NCBI GenBank assembly: GCA_963781595.1
Contig: CAWAGG010000006.1
Span: 2,976,001-3,040,000, forward strand
DNA: 64,000 nt
From: JBEDUK01 sp963781595
GTDB taxonomy: Bacteria; Actinomycetota; UBA4738
Reading direction: 5' to 3'
The position numbers and the translations under genes were made by a program. Under the pieces are notes generated by a model that did not search any database, was not told where the DNA came from, and saw only the letters and a program-made list of their open reading frames with translations. Of this stretch, positions 21,186-30,324 are shown piece after piece (position 1 is the first letter of the stretch; each line of letters begins with the position of its first letter).

Positions 21186-22274
21186 TCAAGCCTCTCGTAG
21201 CGCGACGAGGCTGGCGAGGGACGCGAGCGCCGCGCGTGCCGCCCCGTCGAAGGGCGCGTCCTCGATCGCGGAGCACGCCTGCCGCTCCAGCCGGTCGATC
21301 GTCGCGAGCGTCTCGCGGAGCGCACCGCTCTCGACGATGACGTCCCGGGCGCGCGCGGCGAGCTCCGCGGGCAGATCGCTTCGGCCCAGCGCGTCGGCGA
21401 GCGTCCGGCGCCCGTCCGGATCGGCCAGGCGCTTGGCGTTGACGACCAGGAGCGTCTGCTTGCCCTCACGCAGGTCGTCGTCCGGATCCTTGCCGGTCAC
21501 GACCGGATCGCCGAACGTGCCCAATACGTCGTCGCGCAGCTGGAACGCCTCGCCGATCGGTTCGCCGTACGCGCGCAGCGCGCCGGCGACGGCAGCGCCC
21601 GCCCCGGCGTCGCCGGCCTCGGCCAGCGCCGCACCGATCAGCAAAGGCCCCACGACCGTGTACGACCCGGCCTTCAGCGCCCCGACCCGCCGCGCCTCGT
21701 CCTCCGCGATCGTGCCGGTGGACGCGGCGAGCACGTCCAGGTACTCGCCCCGGATCGCGTCCACCCGCGCCCGGTTGAAGTGCTCGGACGCAGCCAGGAT
21801 GCGTTCCGGCGGGAACCTCGACTCCGCGAACAGCCGGTCGGCGAGCGCCGCAGCCAGGTCGCCCGCGAGGATCGCGGCTGATCGGCCGAACCGCTCGTCA
21901 TCGGCGCCCGCTCGCGACGCGAGCCGACGGAACGCGGTCGGTTCGCCGCGGCGGAGCTTGGAACCGTCGACCACGTCGTCGTGGATCAGCGCCGACGTAT
22001 GCAGGAGCTCGATCGCGGCGCCGACCTGGGCCAGCGCCTCCCAGCGCTCACCGCCACCTGCCCGGTGGCCCCAGAAGCAGAACGCCGGCCGGATCCGCTT
22101 CCCTCCCGCGGAGACGGTTCGGATCAGCTCCTCCACGAGCGCCGACGCGTCCGGTGTCTCCGAACGCATGCGCTCGAGCTCCTCGGCGAGGGCGCCGTGC
22201 AGCGCGACATCGACGAGCGAGAGGAACCCGGCCGGCATGGCGTCGACGGCCGAGGCGTCCGGGAGCAGCTTCAC
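21186..22274 (-). CDS. Polyprenyl diphosphate synthase, IdsA/GGPP-synthase type
   Basis: A second trans-prenyl synthase (362 residues), probably making a shorter allylic diphosphate such as geranylgeranyl diphosphate. It has GGKRIRP, the first aspartate-rich motif DDVVD, and a second motif in which the last Asp is replaced by Gly (DDVLGTFGDP). That replacement is typical of the actinobacterial IdsA/GrcC group. A GKDPDDDLREGK motif follows. It could supply the primer for the long-chain enzyme at 3.3 kb or lipids of another kind. It is transcribed away from ctaA-ctaB. Confidence 0.86.
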   Translation of the reverse strand: MKLLPDASAVDAMPAGFLSLVDVALHGALAEELERMRSETPDASALVEELIRTVSAGGKRIRPAFCFWGHRAGGGERWEALAQVGAAIELLHTSALIHDDVVDGSKLRRGEPTAFRRLASRAGADDERFGRSAAILAGDLAAALADRLFAESRFPPERILAASEHFNRARVDAIRGEYLDVLAASTGTIAEDEARRVGALKAGSYTVVGPLLIGAALAEAGDAGAGAAVAGALRAYGEPIGEAFQLRDDVLGTFGDPVVTGKDPDDDLREGKQTLLVVNAKRLADPDGRRTLADALGRSDLPAELAARARDVIVESGALRETLATIDRLERQACSAIEDAPFDGAARAALASLASLVALREA

Positions 22275-22423
22275 GCTCGCTAGTATCGCAAGCCGGCATC
22301 GTCCGGGATGCTGCGGACGGCGCGGCTCCGGCGGGTTGGCCCGCGAACGCGTCCGAGCCCGGCGATATAGTGGCCCGGCCGGGCGCCGTCCCGGCGATCC
22401 AGGAGGGAACAGGAACCCGTCAC

Positions 22424-24394
22424 GTGAAGCTCTTCCGAAGGCTGGCCGTCGCCACGACCGTGAGCGTGTTCCTGCTGGTTGGCGTGGGCGGGCTCGTGCG
22501 CGCCACCGGCTCCGGCCTCGGCTGCCCCGGCTGGCCCCGCTGCTTCGGCCATCTCCTGCCTCCGTTCGGCCAGCACGGCACGGCCCTCTACCACGCGTTG
22601 ATCGAGTCGAGCCACCGCTACGTGACGTTCGCGCTCTCGGTGCTGGTCCTCGCCCTCGTGATCCTGGCGATCGCGTCGCCGCCGGTGCGGCGGCGAGCCG
22701 GGGTCACGCTGGGGGCGAGCGCGGCCGCGGTCTTGCTGATCTTCCAGGCGGGGCTCGGCGCGGTCGTCGTCGAGACCGAGCTGAACCCCGCGATCGTGAC
22801 GATCCACTACGCGAACGCGATGCTCCTCGTCGCGGCGATCCTGTTCACGACGATTGCGTCGTACGTCGACCTGCGCGTGTACCGGCCGACGGGCGTCCAT
22901 CGCGGCTTCGCCCGATACGTGTTCGCCGTGACGGTCGCGACCTTCGCGCTGATCCTGATCGGGACCTACGTCCGGGGTCGCGGCGCCGGACTGGTCTTCG
23001 CCGACTGGCCGCTGATGAACGGCCGGCTGATCCCGTCATTCTCGATCCCGCTGGCCGCCATCCACTTCGCGCACCGGTTGGCGGCGTTCCTGGTCTTCCT
23101 CGGCGTGGTCGGGATGGTGGTCCTGGCGGCCCGCCGCGAACGTGACCGGCCGCCTGTCCGGGCGCTGGCCTTCGTGGCGGCGGCCCTCTTCCTCGCACAG
23201 GCGATGCTCGGGGCCGGGTTCGTCTGGAGCGTGATGGCGACGTTCTTCGTCGTCGGCCACGAGCTCACGGGGAGCCTCGTCTGGGGGGCCGTGGTCGCGC
23301 TGACCGTGGTCGCCTACCGCCTGGCGCCGCAGGGCGAGCCGGAGTCGGTCCGTCGGGCGCTCACGGCCCGGCGACGGGCGGCCGACGACCGGCGCCGAGG
23401 CGCGGACGGAGACGGCGAACCCATCGCGATCCCCGAGGCGTCGGAGGACATCGGCGCCGCGGCCGACGCGCTGGAACCCGTCGAGGCGGAGGCGCCGGCG
23501 CCGGCCGTCGTGGCGCCCGACCTCGGCTCACGCATGCGGGCGTACATCGCGCTGACGAAGCCGCGCATCATCCTGCTGCTGCTGATCACCACGGTGCCCG
23601 CCATGGTGCTCGCGCAGGACGGCTGGCCTTCGCCGTGGCTGATCCTCGCGACGCTCCTCGGCGGGTCCCTGGCGGCCGCCGGCGCGAACGCGATCAACTG
23701 CTATATCGACCGGGACATCGACGAGGTCATGCGCCGCACACGCCGCCGGCCGCTCCCCCAGCACCAGGTATCTCCGACCGGCGCGCTGTGGTTCGGCATC
23801 GCGCTCGGCGCACTGTCGTTCGCATGGCTCGCCGCGATGGTGAACCTGCTGTCCGCCGTGCTCGCGGTCTCGGCGCTGCTCTTCTACGTCTTCGTCTACA
23901 CGCTGTGGATGAAGCGCTCGACCCCGCAGAACATCGTGATCGGCGGCGCGGCGGGCGCGGTCCCGGTGCTGGTCGGATGGTCCGCGGTGACGGGTCGCGT
24001 CGGACTGCCTGCGATCGTGCTCTTCCTGATCATCTTCTATTGGACGCCGCCGCACTTCTGGGCGCTCTCGATGCGCTACGAGAGCGACTATCGCGCGGCC
24101 GGCGTCCCGATGCTGCCGGTGGTGCGCGGGATCCCCGAGACGACGCGCCAGATCCTGCTGTACTCGTTCATCCTCTTCGCGGTGACGCTGTTGCTGTACC
24201 CGGTCGCGCGCCTCGGACCACTGTACCTGTCCGCCGCGCTGGTCCTCGGGGGCATCTTCCTCTTCGAGGCGTTCGTGCTGCGGCGCGAACGCACCGTCGG
24301 GCGGGCGTTGCACCTGTTCCATTACTCGAACACGTACCTCGCGTTGCTCTTCGCGGCCATCGCCGTGGACCCCCTCGTGCGCGCGATCCACTGA
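22424..24394 (+). CDS. ctaA-ctaB: CtaA-CtaB fusion: heme A synthase joined to protoheme IX farnesyltransferase
   Basis: One 656-residue protein carries both steps that turn heme B into heme A for the oxidase. The N-terminal half (about 1-300) is CtaA/COX15, with GGLVRATGSGLGCPGWPRC (including the loop cysteine pair) and helices bearing the histidines of ESSHRYVTF, TIHYANAML, IHFAHRLA and HELTGSLV. A linker of about 60 residues, rich in Arg then Ala/Glu, follows. The C-terminal half (about 365-656) is CtaB/COX10, with the prenyl-binding NAINCYIDRDIDEVMRRT and DxxxD-type loops. Usually these are two genes, and CtaB acts first although it is C-terminal here. The start is a GTG with AGGAGG 17 bases upstream. 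Chaining of the two reactions is inferred. Confidence 0.92.
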   Translation: MKLFRRLAVATTVSVFLLVGVGGLVRATGSGLGCPGWPRCFGHLLPPFGQHGTALYHALIESSHRYVTFALSVLVLALVILAIASPPVRRRAGVTLGASAAAVLLIFQAGLGAVVVETELNPAIVTIHYANAMLLVAAILFTTIASYVDLRVYRPTGVHRGFARYVFAVTVATFALILIGTYVRGRGAGLVFADWPLMNGRLIPSFSIPLAAIHFAHRLAAFLVFLGVVGMVVLAARRERDRPPVRALAFVAAALFLAQAMLGAGFVWSVMATFFVVGHELTGSLVWGAVVALTVVAYRLAPQGEPESVRRALTARRRAADDRRRGADGDGEPIAIPEASEDIGAAADALEPVEAEAPAPAVVAPDLGSRMRAYIALTKPRIILLLLITTVPAMVLAQDGWPSPWLILATLLGGSLAAAGANAINCYIDRDIDEVMRRTRRRPLPQHQVSPTGALWFGIALGALSFAWLAAMVNLLSAVLAVSALLFYVFVYTLWMKRSTPQNIVIGGAAGAVPVLVGWSAVTGRVGLPAIVLFLIIFYWTPPHFWALSMRYESDYRAAGVPMLPVVRGIPETTRQILLYSFILFAVTLLLYPVARLGPLYLSAALVLGGIFLFEAFVLRRERTVGRALHLFHYSNTYLALLFAAIAVDPLVRAIH

Positions 24395-24444
24395 CGCCGC
24401 GAGGAGGGGTCCGCAACACGGACGAACGAACCTCGATCCTGTTC

Positions 24445-25137
24445 GTGCTCACGCTCGGCTCCGCGATCGCGGGATGCGGTGGCCTGGTCGCTGTCGGCGT
24501 GACGTCGTGGCGGCGGACGGCCGGCCTACGGCGAGGCCGCCGTCGCCGCGGGCGGCGCGCCGCTGGACCGGACGTGCGCCTCGGCCACCGCGTCCCCTCG
24601 TCGCCGACGACGTACCTCGCTGCGTGGGTCGGCGCCTTCGTCACCGCGGCCGCCGGCGCGCGGCTGACGGCGACCACCACGATGCTGGCGACCGCGTTCG
24701 GCTTCCTCGCGCTGGGCTCGGGCGTCGCGATCATGGCCTCCGGCCTCCTCCAGCGCGTCGTGGCCGTCACGGCCTCGGGCGACGGCCTGCGGATCCGCTA
24801 CGCCGCCCGGCCGGCGCGGTTCATGCGATGGTCGCAGGTGACCGCCGTCGTCCCGCCCAGGTGGCCCCTCGGGGCCTGGCGCATCCGTTCCCAGACCGGG
24901 GCCACGAGCTTGATGCCGTCCGACCTCCTGAGCAACGAGGCCGTCCTCCTCGATACGATCCGGCTCGCGGGCCTCCGGTTCGACGGGGATGTCTGGATCC
25001 GCCATGAACTTGCGCCGTCGCCGGCGCCGGTGCTCAACCCTCCAGCCGCAGCCGCGCCTCCTCCTCGTCGAGCCGTCGATCGATCCGCGCGGCCTCGATC
25101 CGGTCGTAGCGCATCCATGCGGCCGCCACCAAGATGA
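24445..25137 (+). CDS. Hypothetical membrane protein, PH-like C-terminal part
   Basis: An unrecognised protein of about 230 residues with an N-terminal hydrophobic segment, two more helices at about 55-100, and a soluble part with a bacterial PH-like pattern (GDGLRIRYAARPARFMRWSQVTAV). The start is uncertain. A good GAGGAGGGG ribosome site at about 24402-24410 has no standard start codon at proper distance, and the first in-frame GTG is at 24445. The Pro/Arg-rich tail overlaps the 3' end of ctaG by 104 bases, tail to tail, so the true end may differ if a base is missing. Function unknown. Confidence 0.55.
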   Translation: MLTLGSAIAGCGGLVAVGVTSWRRTAGLRRGRRRRGRRAAGPDVRLGHRVPSSPTTYLAAWVGAFVTAAAGARLTATTTMLATAFGFLALGSGVAIMASGLLQRVVAVTASGDGLRIRYAARPARFMRWSQVTAVVPPRWPLGAWRIRSQTGATSLMPSDLLSNEAVLLDTIRLAGLRFDGDVWIRHELAPSPAPVLNPPAAAAPPPRRAVDRSARPRSGRSASMRPPPR

Positions 25138-25945
25138 CGGCGACCAGGAGCGCGACGTCCCCCGTCACCCACATGATCGCGCCCGCCCACTGCTGGTCGC
25201 CGAGCGGCGACGGCCCCCAATCCCGCTGCAACGACGCGTAGTACGGGTACAGCACCGAGCCGGAACTGTAGATCGCCAGCGCGATGAACGTGTTCACCGG
25301 CCCGGCGAGGATCACGTAGAGCAATCGCAGCGGGTACGCCATGCGCCACGACGTCGGGTCGACCGCGATCACCGGGTACCAGAACAGCAGGGCCGAACCC
25401 AGGAACAGAACGTGCTCCAGATCGTGGATCCACTGATGCTCGAGCGCGGCCTCGTAGAGCGGCGAGAAATGCGTCACGGCCATCGTCGCGGTGAACAGCA
25501 TCCACGCGACCAACGGATACGTCAGGACGCGGACCGGCCGGCTATGGACGGCTCGCTGGACGAACCGCCTGGGCTTCCCCGACGGCGACAGCGAGCGGAG
25601 CGCGAGCGTCACGGGCGCGGATGCCACGAGCATCGGCGCCGCGGCGAACGTGAGCAGGACGTGCTGGATCATGTGGACCCACAGCAGCACGTCCGCGTAC
25701 GCGTCGAGCGGCGACGCCAGCGACACGACGAGGGCGCCGAGGCCGCCGAGGAACCACGCCGTGCGCCCCCGGGGCCACGGGTTCAGCGGGAAGCGCAGGG
25801 CGACCCTGCGCACCGCCAGCAGGTAGAGCCATCCGGCGACGAACAGCGACACTAGGACCGACGGCTCGAGGGTCCACGAGGACAGGACCCGCGCCACGGT
25901 CGGCGGTGCGAGCGGGACGGCGTGCTCGAGCAGGCCGAACGGCAT
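25034..25945 (-). CDS. ctaG: Cytochrome c oxidase assembly factor CtaG (caa3-type)
   Basis: A multi-helix membrane protein of the caa3_CtaG family, needed to assemble the oxidase, probably by copper delivery. About seven to eight helices are visible. Histidines typical of the family lie in WVHMIQHVLLTF, THFSPLYEAALEH and WIHDLEHVLF, with SALLFWYPVI after. A GGGAGG site lies directly against an ATG at 25954 but nine bases from the ATG at 25945, so the second is preferred (303 residues). It faces the cox operon across a shared 230-base promoter region. Confidence 0.9.
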   Translation of the reverse strand: MPFGLLEHAVPLAPPTVARVLSSWTLEPSVLVSLFVAGWLYLLAVRRVALRFPLNPWPRGRTAWFLGGLGALVVSLASPLDAYADVLLWVHMIQHVLLTFAAAPMLVASAPVTLALRSLSPSGKPRRFVQRAVHSRPVRVLTYPLVAWMLFTATMAVTHFSPLYEAALEHQWIHDLEHVLFLGSALLFWYPVIAVDPTSWRMAYPLRLLYVILAGPVNTFIALAIYSSGSVLYPYYASLQRDWGPSPLGDQQWAGAIMWVTGDVALLVAVILVAAAWMRYDRIEAARIDRRLDEEEARLRLEG

Positions 25946-26178
25946 GTCGAACATCCTCCCACCGCCCGCGGCGGTCGCGCCCGGTCGTCCGGATGGACCC
26001 GCGACGGCCGTCAGATGCGTGCCGGGCGCCCGTTTTGCGCATAGTCTGCCCGCTGGGCCAAACTGCGGAGCCGCCGGCGCGCCGAGTGCGCGCGGAGCCA
26101 CTAGGATGCCGAACTCGGTGGCGCCGGCGAGGCGATGCGGCTCAGAAGGCTGGGATCGGACGGGAGGCGACGCGGCAC
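25946..26178. promoter_or_regulatory. Divergent promoter region between ctaG and coxB
   Basis: This stretch separates two head-to-head oxidase gene sets and must hold their promoters. I see no gene in it. The plus strand has a GGGAGG ribosome site at 26162-26167, 11 bases before the coxB GTG. A -10-like CATAGT lies near 26040. No TTGTGAA-N4-TTCACAA repeat is present, so unlike the nuo and b6 operons the oxidase shows no Rex site here. Confidence 0.5.
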
Positions 26179-27300
26179 GTGCGGAAGGGGACGCGCAGGC
26201 AGGGCAGGATCGTAGGGTCCCGCCTCCGGTTCCTCATCGCAGGAGCTGCGCTCGGGACGCTGTCCGCGTGCACGATGCAGCCGGCCTCGAACCACGCCGA
26301 GACGATCCAGACCTCGTACGAGATCACGTTCGCCTTCGCCGCGGTGATCTTCGTGGTCGTCGCCGGCCTGATCGTGTTCTCAGCGATCCGGTTCCGCCGC
26401 AAGAAGGGCGACGAGACTCTGCCGAAGCAGGTCCACGGCAGCACGAAGCTCGAGATCACGTGGATCGCCGTGCCGTCCGTGATCGTCCTGATCCTGTTCA
26501 TCGTGTCGGCGAGCGCGCTCGGCAAGATCGACACGGCCGCGGCTGGCCCGATGACGATCAACGTCGAGGGCTTCCAGTGGCAGTGGAGCTTCACGTACCC
26601 GGAGTTCACGGACCGGGCGGGCCAGCCGCTGACGATCACCGGCCAGTCCGGGGCGCCCGGCGACGGCGTCTACGGCAAGCCGACGCTCGGGCTCGAGGTG
26701 AACAAGGCGGTGCACTTCAACCTCGACGCGAGCGACGTGATCCACTCCTTCTTCATCCCCGTGTTCCTGTTCAAGCGGGACGTGATCCCCGGCCACCCGA
26801 ACGAGTTCGACCTCACGCCGACGCGGACGGGCCTCTTCTCCGGGAAATGCGCCGAGCTGTGCGGGCTCGAGCACTCGACGATGCTGTTCGTCGTCAGGAT
26901 CATGCCCCACGACGAGTTCCAGCAGTGGGTGCAGGAACAGCTGCTGATCCAGCAGCACCAGGAGTGGGTCAAGTCGACCAGCTGCGCGACGCCGACCGAC
27001 GGAGCGCTGACGGTGGTGGCGAAGAGCATCGCGTTCGACACCTCATGCATCGAGGTGCCGGCGGCGAGCACGACCAAGCTCGTGCTCGACAACCAGGATC
27101 CCGGCGTCCCGCACAACATCGAGGTCTACACGAACGACCAGGCCACCGAACGCGTCGCGGGCGCGACCGGACCAGGGGACGTCGTCACGGGCGTCGGCCA
27201 GACCTCGTACGCGATCACCGGGCTCGCGCCCGGCACGTACTTCTTCCGGTGTGATATCCACCCGACGCAGATGGTCGGGAAGTTCGTGGTGAAGGGCTAG
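26179..27300 (+). CDS. coxB: Cytochrome c oxidase subunit II with a C-terminal blue-copper domain
   Basis: A lipoprotein subunit II of 373 residues. The signal peptide ends in the lipobox LSAC, followed by two helices and the CuA domain. The CuA ligands are visible: His189, Cys224, Cys228, His232 and Met235 (motif CAELCGLEH), with the aromatic WQWSF patch before them. After a QQH-rich linker comes an extra domain (about 280-373) with a full type 1 copper set: His312, Cys358, His361 and Met365. It resembles plastocyanin/cupredoxin proteins. Many oxidases have a fused cytochrome c here (caa3); a fused cupredoxin would be a different built-in electron donor. The GTG start follows GGGAGG. Confidence 0.92.
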   Translation: MRKGTRRQGRIVGSRLRFLIAGAALGTLSACTMQPASNHAETIQTSYEITFAFAAVIFVVVAGLIVFSAIRFRRKKGDETLPKQVHGSTKLEITWIAVPSVIVLILFIVSASALGKIDTAAAGPMTINVEGFQWQWSFTYPEFTDRAGQPLTITGQSGAPGDGVYGKPTLGLEVNKAVHFNLDASDVIHSFFIPVFLFKRDVIPGHPNEFDLTPTRTGLFSGKCAELCGLEHSTMLFVVRIMPHDEFQQWVQEQLLIQQHQEWVKSTSCATPTDGALTVVAKSIAFDTSCIEVPAASTTKLVLDNQDPGVPHNIEVYTNDQATERVAGATGPGDVVTGVGQTSYAITGLAPGTYFFRCDIHPTQMVGKFVVKG

Positions 27301-27325
27301 CTCGGAAGGATCGGACGGAGAGCGG

Positions 27326-29044
27326 ATGGCTGACGGACACTCCGGCAACGGACACGGCGGCAACGGACACGGCGGCGCCACCACCCTGACCGCGGAACGG
27401 GAGGCTCGGGCGCCGTTCCGCGCGCGCGCGTACGACTGGATGACGACCACCGATCACAAGAAGATCGGGATCCTCTACATCGTCACCGCGTTCTTCTTCT
27501 TCGTCGTCGGCGGCATGCTCGCGGAGATGATCCGGGCCGAGCTCGCGAACCCGGGGCTGCAGATCGTCAACGACGAGACGTACAACCAGCTCTTCACGAT
27601 GCACGGGACGATCATGATCTTCCTGTTCGTGATGCCGATGTTCTCCGGCTTCGCGAACTACCTCGTCCCCCTGATGATCGGCGCGCCGGACGTCGCGTTC
27701 CCGCGCATCAACGCGCTCTCGTTCTGGATGGTCCCCGTCGCCGGCCTGATCATGATCTCGGGGTTCCTCGTCAAGGGCGGTGCGGCGGCGGCCGGCTGGA
27801 CCGGCTACGCGCCGCTGTCCGAGCAGACGGCGCAGCTCGGCCTGAAGGGCCAGGATCTGTGGATCGTCGCGCTGGTCATCATCGCGGCGGCGTCGCTGCT
27901 GGGTTCGATCAACTTCATCGCGACGATCCTGAAGATGCGCGCGCCCGGCATGACGATGTTCCGCCTGCCGATCTTCGTGTGGAACACGCTGGTGACGTCG
28001 CTGCTCGGCCTGCTCGCGATCCCCGTGCTGTCCGCCGGGCTGATCATGCTGTTCATCGACCGGAACCTCGGGGGCTCGTTCTTCGACCCGAGCCGCGGCG
28101 GCAGCGCGATCCTGTGGCAGAACGTGTTCTGGTTCTTCGGACACCCCGAGGTCTACATCCTGATCCTGCCGGCGTTCGGCATCATCTCCGAGATCATCCC
28201 GGTCTTCAGCCGCAAGCCCCTCTTCGGCTACCGGGCGTTCGTGTTCGCGACGCTCTCGATCGGCGCGCTGTCGTTCTCGGTCTGGGCGCACCATATGTTC
28301 ACGACGGGCGCGGTGCTGCTGCCCTTCTTCTCGATCATGACGTTCCTGATCTCGGTGCCGACCGGCGTGAAGATGTTCAACTGGATCGCGACGATGTGGG
28401 GCGGCAAGATCAAGCTCGACACGCCGATGCTGTTCGCGATCGGGTTCCTGCTGGTCTTCCTGATCGGTGGCATCAACGGCGCGTTCGCGGCGATCGTCCC
28501 GTTCGACTTCGCGATCCAGGACACGTATTTCGTGGTCGCACACCTGCACTACGTCCTGGTCGGCGGCTCGGTGTTCGCGATCTTCGCCGGCTTCTACTTC
28601 TGGATGCCGAAGATGACCGGCCGCGCGCTGTCCGAGCCGATCGGCAAGATCCAGTTCTGGCTGCTGTTCATCGGGGTCAACCTCACCTTCTTCCCGATGC
28701 ACACCCTCGGCTTGAACGGGATGCAGCGACGGATCGCCGACTACCCGGCGAACGCGGGCCTGACCGGGCTCAACCAGCTCGCGACCCTCGGGGCGGTCAT
28801 CATCGCGCTGTCGGTGCTGGTGTTCATCGTCAATTTCGTGATCACGATCCGGAAGCCCCCGACGCACGTGGTCGACCCGTGGGAGGGGAACACGCTCGAG
28901 TGGGCCACGTCCTCGCCGCCTCCGCCGCAGAACTTCACGCAGCTGATCCCGGTGCGCTCCGAGCGCCCGGTGTTCGACTTCCGGCACGCGACGCGTGAGG
29001 CGCCGCCGCCGAAGCCGACCGAGCCGGCGGAGGTGCCGCAGTGA
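27326..29044 (+). CDS. ctaD: Cytochrome c oxidase subunit I (A1-type)
   Basis: The catalytic subunit of the aa3-type oxidase, 572 residues with 12 helices. It has TMHGTIMIFLFVMP (heme a His), FWFFGHPEVYILILP (CuB His, with the A1-type Glu that ends the D channel), WAHHMFTTG (CuB histidines and the K-channel Thr) and VVAHLHYVLVGG (heme a3 and heme a His). The N-terminus has a His/Gly repeat (GHSGNGHGGNGHGG) of unknown role. It follows coxB by 25 bases and its TGA overlaps the GTG of ctaE. Confidence 0.96.
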   Translation: MADGHSGNGHGGNGHGGATTLTAEREARAPFRARAYDWMTTTDHKKIGILYIVTAFFFFVVGGMLAEMIRAELANPGLQIVNDETYNQLFTMHGTIMIFLFVMPMFSGFANYLVPLMIGAPDVAFPRINALSFWMVPVAGLIMISGFLVKGGAAAAGWTGYAPLSEQTAQLGLKGQDLWIVALVIIAAASLLGSINFIATILKMRAPGMTMFRLPIFVWNTLVTSLLGLLAIPVLSAGLIMLFIDRNLGGSFFDPSRGGSAILWQNVFWFFGHPEVYILILPAFGIISEIIPVFSRKPLFGYRAFVFATLSIGALSFSVWAHHMFTTGAVLLPFFSIMTFLISVPTGVKMFNWIATMWGGKIKLDTPMLFAIGFLLVFLIGGINGAFAAIVPFDFAIQDTYFVVAHLHYVLVGGSVFAIFAGFYFWMPKMTGRALSEPIGKIQFWLLFIGVNLTFFPMHTLGLNGMQRRIADYPANAGLTGLNQLATLGAVIIALSVLVFIVNFVITIRKPPTHVVDPWEGNTLEWATSSPPPPQNFTQLIPVRSERPVFDFRHATREAPPPKPTEPAEVPQ

Positions 29045-29640
29045 GCGAGCGCATCGAGCGGATGATCGAACGCGGGCACGAGCAGCGCGGCGTGCCGACG
29101 CCGTTGCTCGGGATGATCCTGTTCATCTCCTCGGAGGTGATGTTCTTCGGCGGGTTCTTCGGCGCGTACTTCGACCTGCGGGCGGGGCAGAAGGTCTGGC
29201 CGCCGGCGGTGCCGCACATCGAGCCGCTCGAGGCGTGGCCGATCGCGACGATCCTGACGATCCTGCTGGTGACGTCCAGCTTCACCGCCCATGCGGGGCT
29301 GTTGTCCGTCAAGCGCGGGGACAAGCGCGGCCTCACGCGCTGGCTCGTCGTCACGCTGATCCTCGGGTTCGCGTTCCTCGCGCTGCAGCTCTTCGACTAC
29401 TCGGAGCTCGGGTTCGGGCTGCGCGACGGCATCTTCGCGACGCTCTTCTACACGATGACGGGGTTCCACTTCGCCCACGTCCTCGGCGGCGCGCTGTTCA
29501 TGTACCTGCTCGTCCTGCAGTCGCATCGCGGCGTCTTCACGGCCGAGGACCACACGGCCGTCACCTCGGGCGTGATCTACTGGCACTTCGTCGACGTCGT
29601 CTGGATCGGCCTGTTCACGACCTACTACCTGCTGAAATGA
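29041..29640 (+). CDS. ctaE: Cytochrome c oxidase subunit III
   Basis: A core membrane subunit of the oxidase, 199 residues with about five helices, the short form usual in actinobacteria. The family patterns LFISSEVMFFGGFFGAYF (conserved membrane Glu) and TMTGFHFAHVLGG are visible, ending in YWHFVDVVWIGLFTTYYLLK. The GTG start overlaps the ctaD stop (GTGA), so translation is coupled. Confidence 0.95.
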   Translation: MSERIERMIERGHEQRGVPTPLLGMILFISSEVMFFGGFFGAYFDLRAGQKVWPPAVPHIEPLEAWPIATILTILLVTSSFTAHAGLLSVKRGDKRGLTRWLVVTLILGFAFLALQLFDYSELGFGLRDGIFATLFYTMTGFHFAHVLGGALFMYLLVLQSHRGVFTAEDHTAVTSGVIYWHFVDVVWIGLFTTYYLLK

Positions 29641-29650
29641 GGACCGGCCG

Positions 29651-30181
29651 GTGAAGGTCATCGCGACCCTGTTCATCCTGCTCGGCGGCTTCGTGCTGGT
29701 CGCCGGCGCGATCCTGGGGCTCTGGGGATCGGGCCCCGACGAGGTCGCCGGGACCTTCTACCTCGTGGTACTCGCGGTGGCGTTCGCCTACCTGGCGAAG
29801 GAGAGCCGGGAGTACGGCGACGAGCCCGCCGACCTGGACGAGCCCGAGACGGCCGGTGACGGAACCGAGGCGGCCCCGCAAGACGTTCCCGTGGCCCGCG
29901 ACGTGTCGTTCCACGCGTCCGCCCCGACCATCACGCCGCTGCTGTTCGCGATCGCCGCTGGGGTCATCGTGACCGGGATGGTCTTCTACCAGTGGCTGGT
30001 GTTCCTCGGCGGCGGAACGTTGGTGATCGTCGCGATCGCCTGGTTCATGGAGACCGGCCGGCGGCGTGCGGCCGAAGCGGCGGCGAAGGCCGGCCACGGT
30101 CACGGCGACCACGGAGACGCAGGCGCACACGCCGAGGACCGGCCGGCGGGCCACGCGCCGGACGCAGCGACGACGGGCTGA
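29651..30181 (+). CDS. ctaF: Cytochrome c oxidase subunit IV (actinobacterial CtaF type)
   Basis: An accessory membrane subunit specific to actinobacterial oxidases. The 176 residues have two helices at the start, a hydrophilic middle and two more helices near 100-145. Then comes a His/Gly/Asp-rich tail (GHGHGDHGDAGAH) that could bind metal. A GTG start lies ten bases after ctaE. The match to the family rests on length, helix layout and position; motifs are few. Confidence 0.8.
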   Translation: MKVIATLFILLGGFVLVAGAILGLWGSGPDEVAGTFYLVVLAVAFAYLAKESREYGDEPADLDEPETAGDGTEAAPQDVPVARDVSFHASAPTITPLLFAIAAGVIVTGMVFYQWLVFLGGGTLVIVAIAWFMETGRRRAAEAAAKAGHGHGDHGDAGAHAEDRPAGHAPDAATTG

Positions 30182-30208
30182 GTCCCCGGGCGCCGGCGCG
30201 CCGGGGAC
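30182..30208 (+). terminator. GC-rich hairpin after the oxidase operon
   Basis: Directly after the ctaF stop, GTCCCCGG (30182-30189) pairs with CCGGGGAC (30201-30208) around an 11-base loop that is itself self-complementary. There is no T run, so it may slow polymerase or mark a Rho-linked end rather than act as a classic intrinsic terminator. The rest of the gap to ccdA (30209-30324) holds no gene that I can see. Confidence 0.5.
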
Positions 30209-30324
30209 CAGACACGTTCAGCCCGCCGACGTCTTCAGCACCAGATCTGCGCGAGGGTCTTCGAGTTGCTCGTCGGCGTGACGGCGCACGAGCCGACCGC
30301 GAACGCGGTGGACCCGTCGGCCGT

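Noticed and set aside
25946..26178. Rex site before the oxidase operon
   Set aside because: I searched by eye for TTGTGAA-N4-TTCACAA and its one-mismatch forms and found none here.
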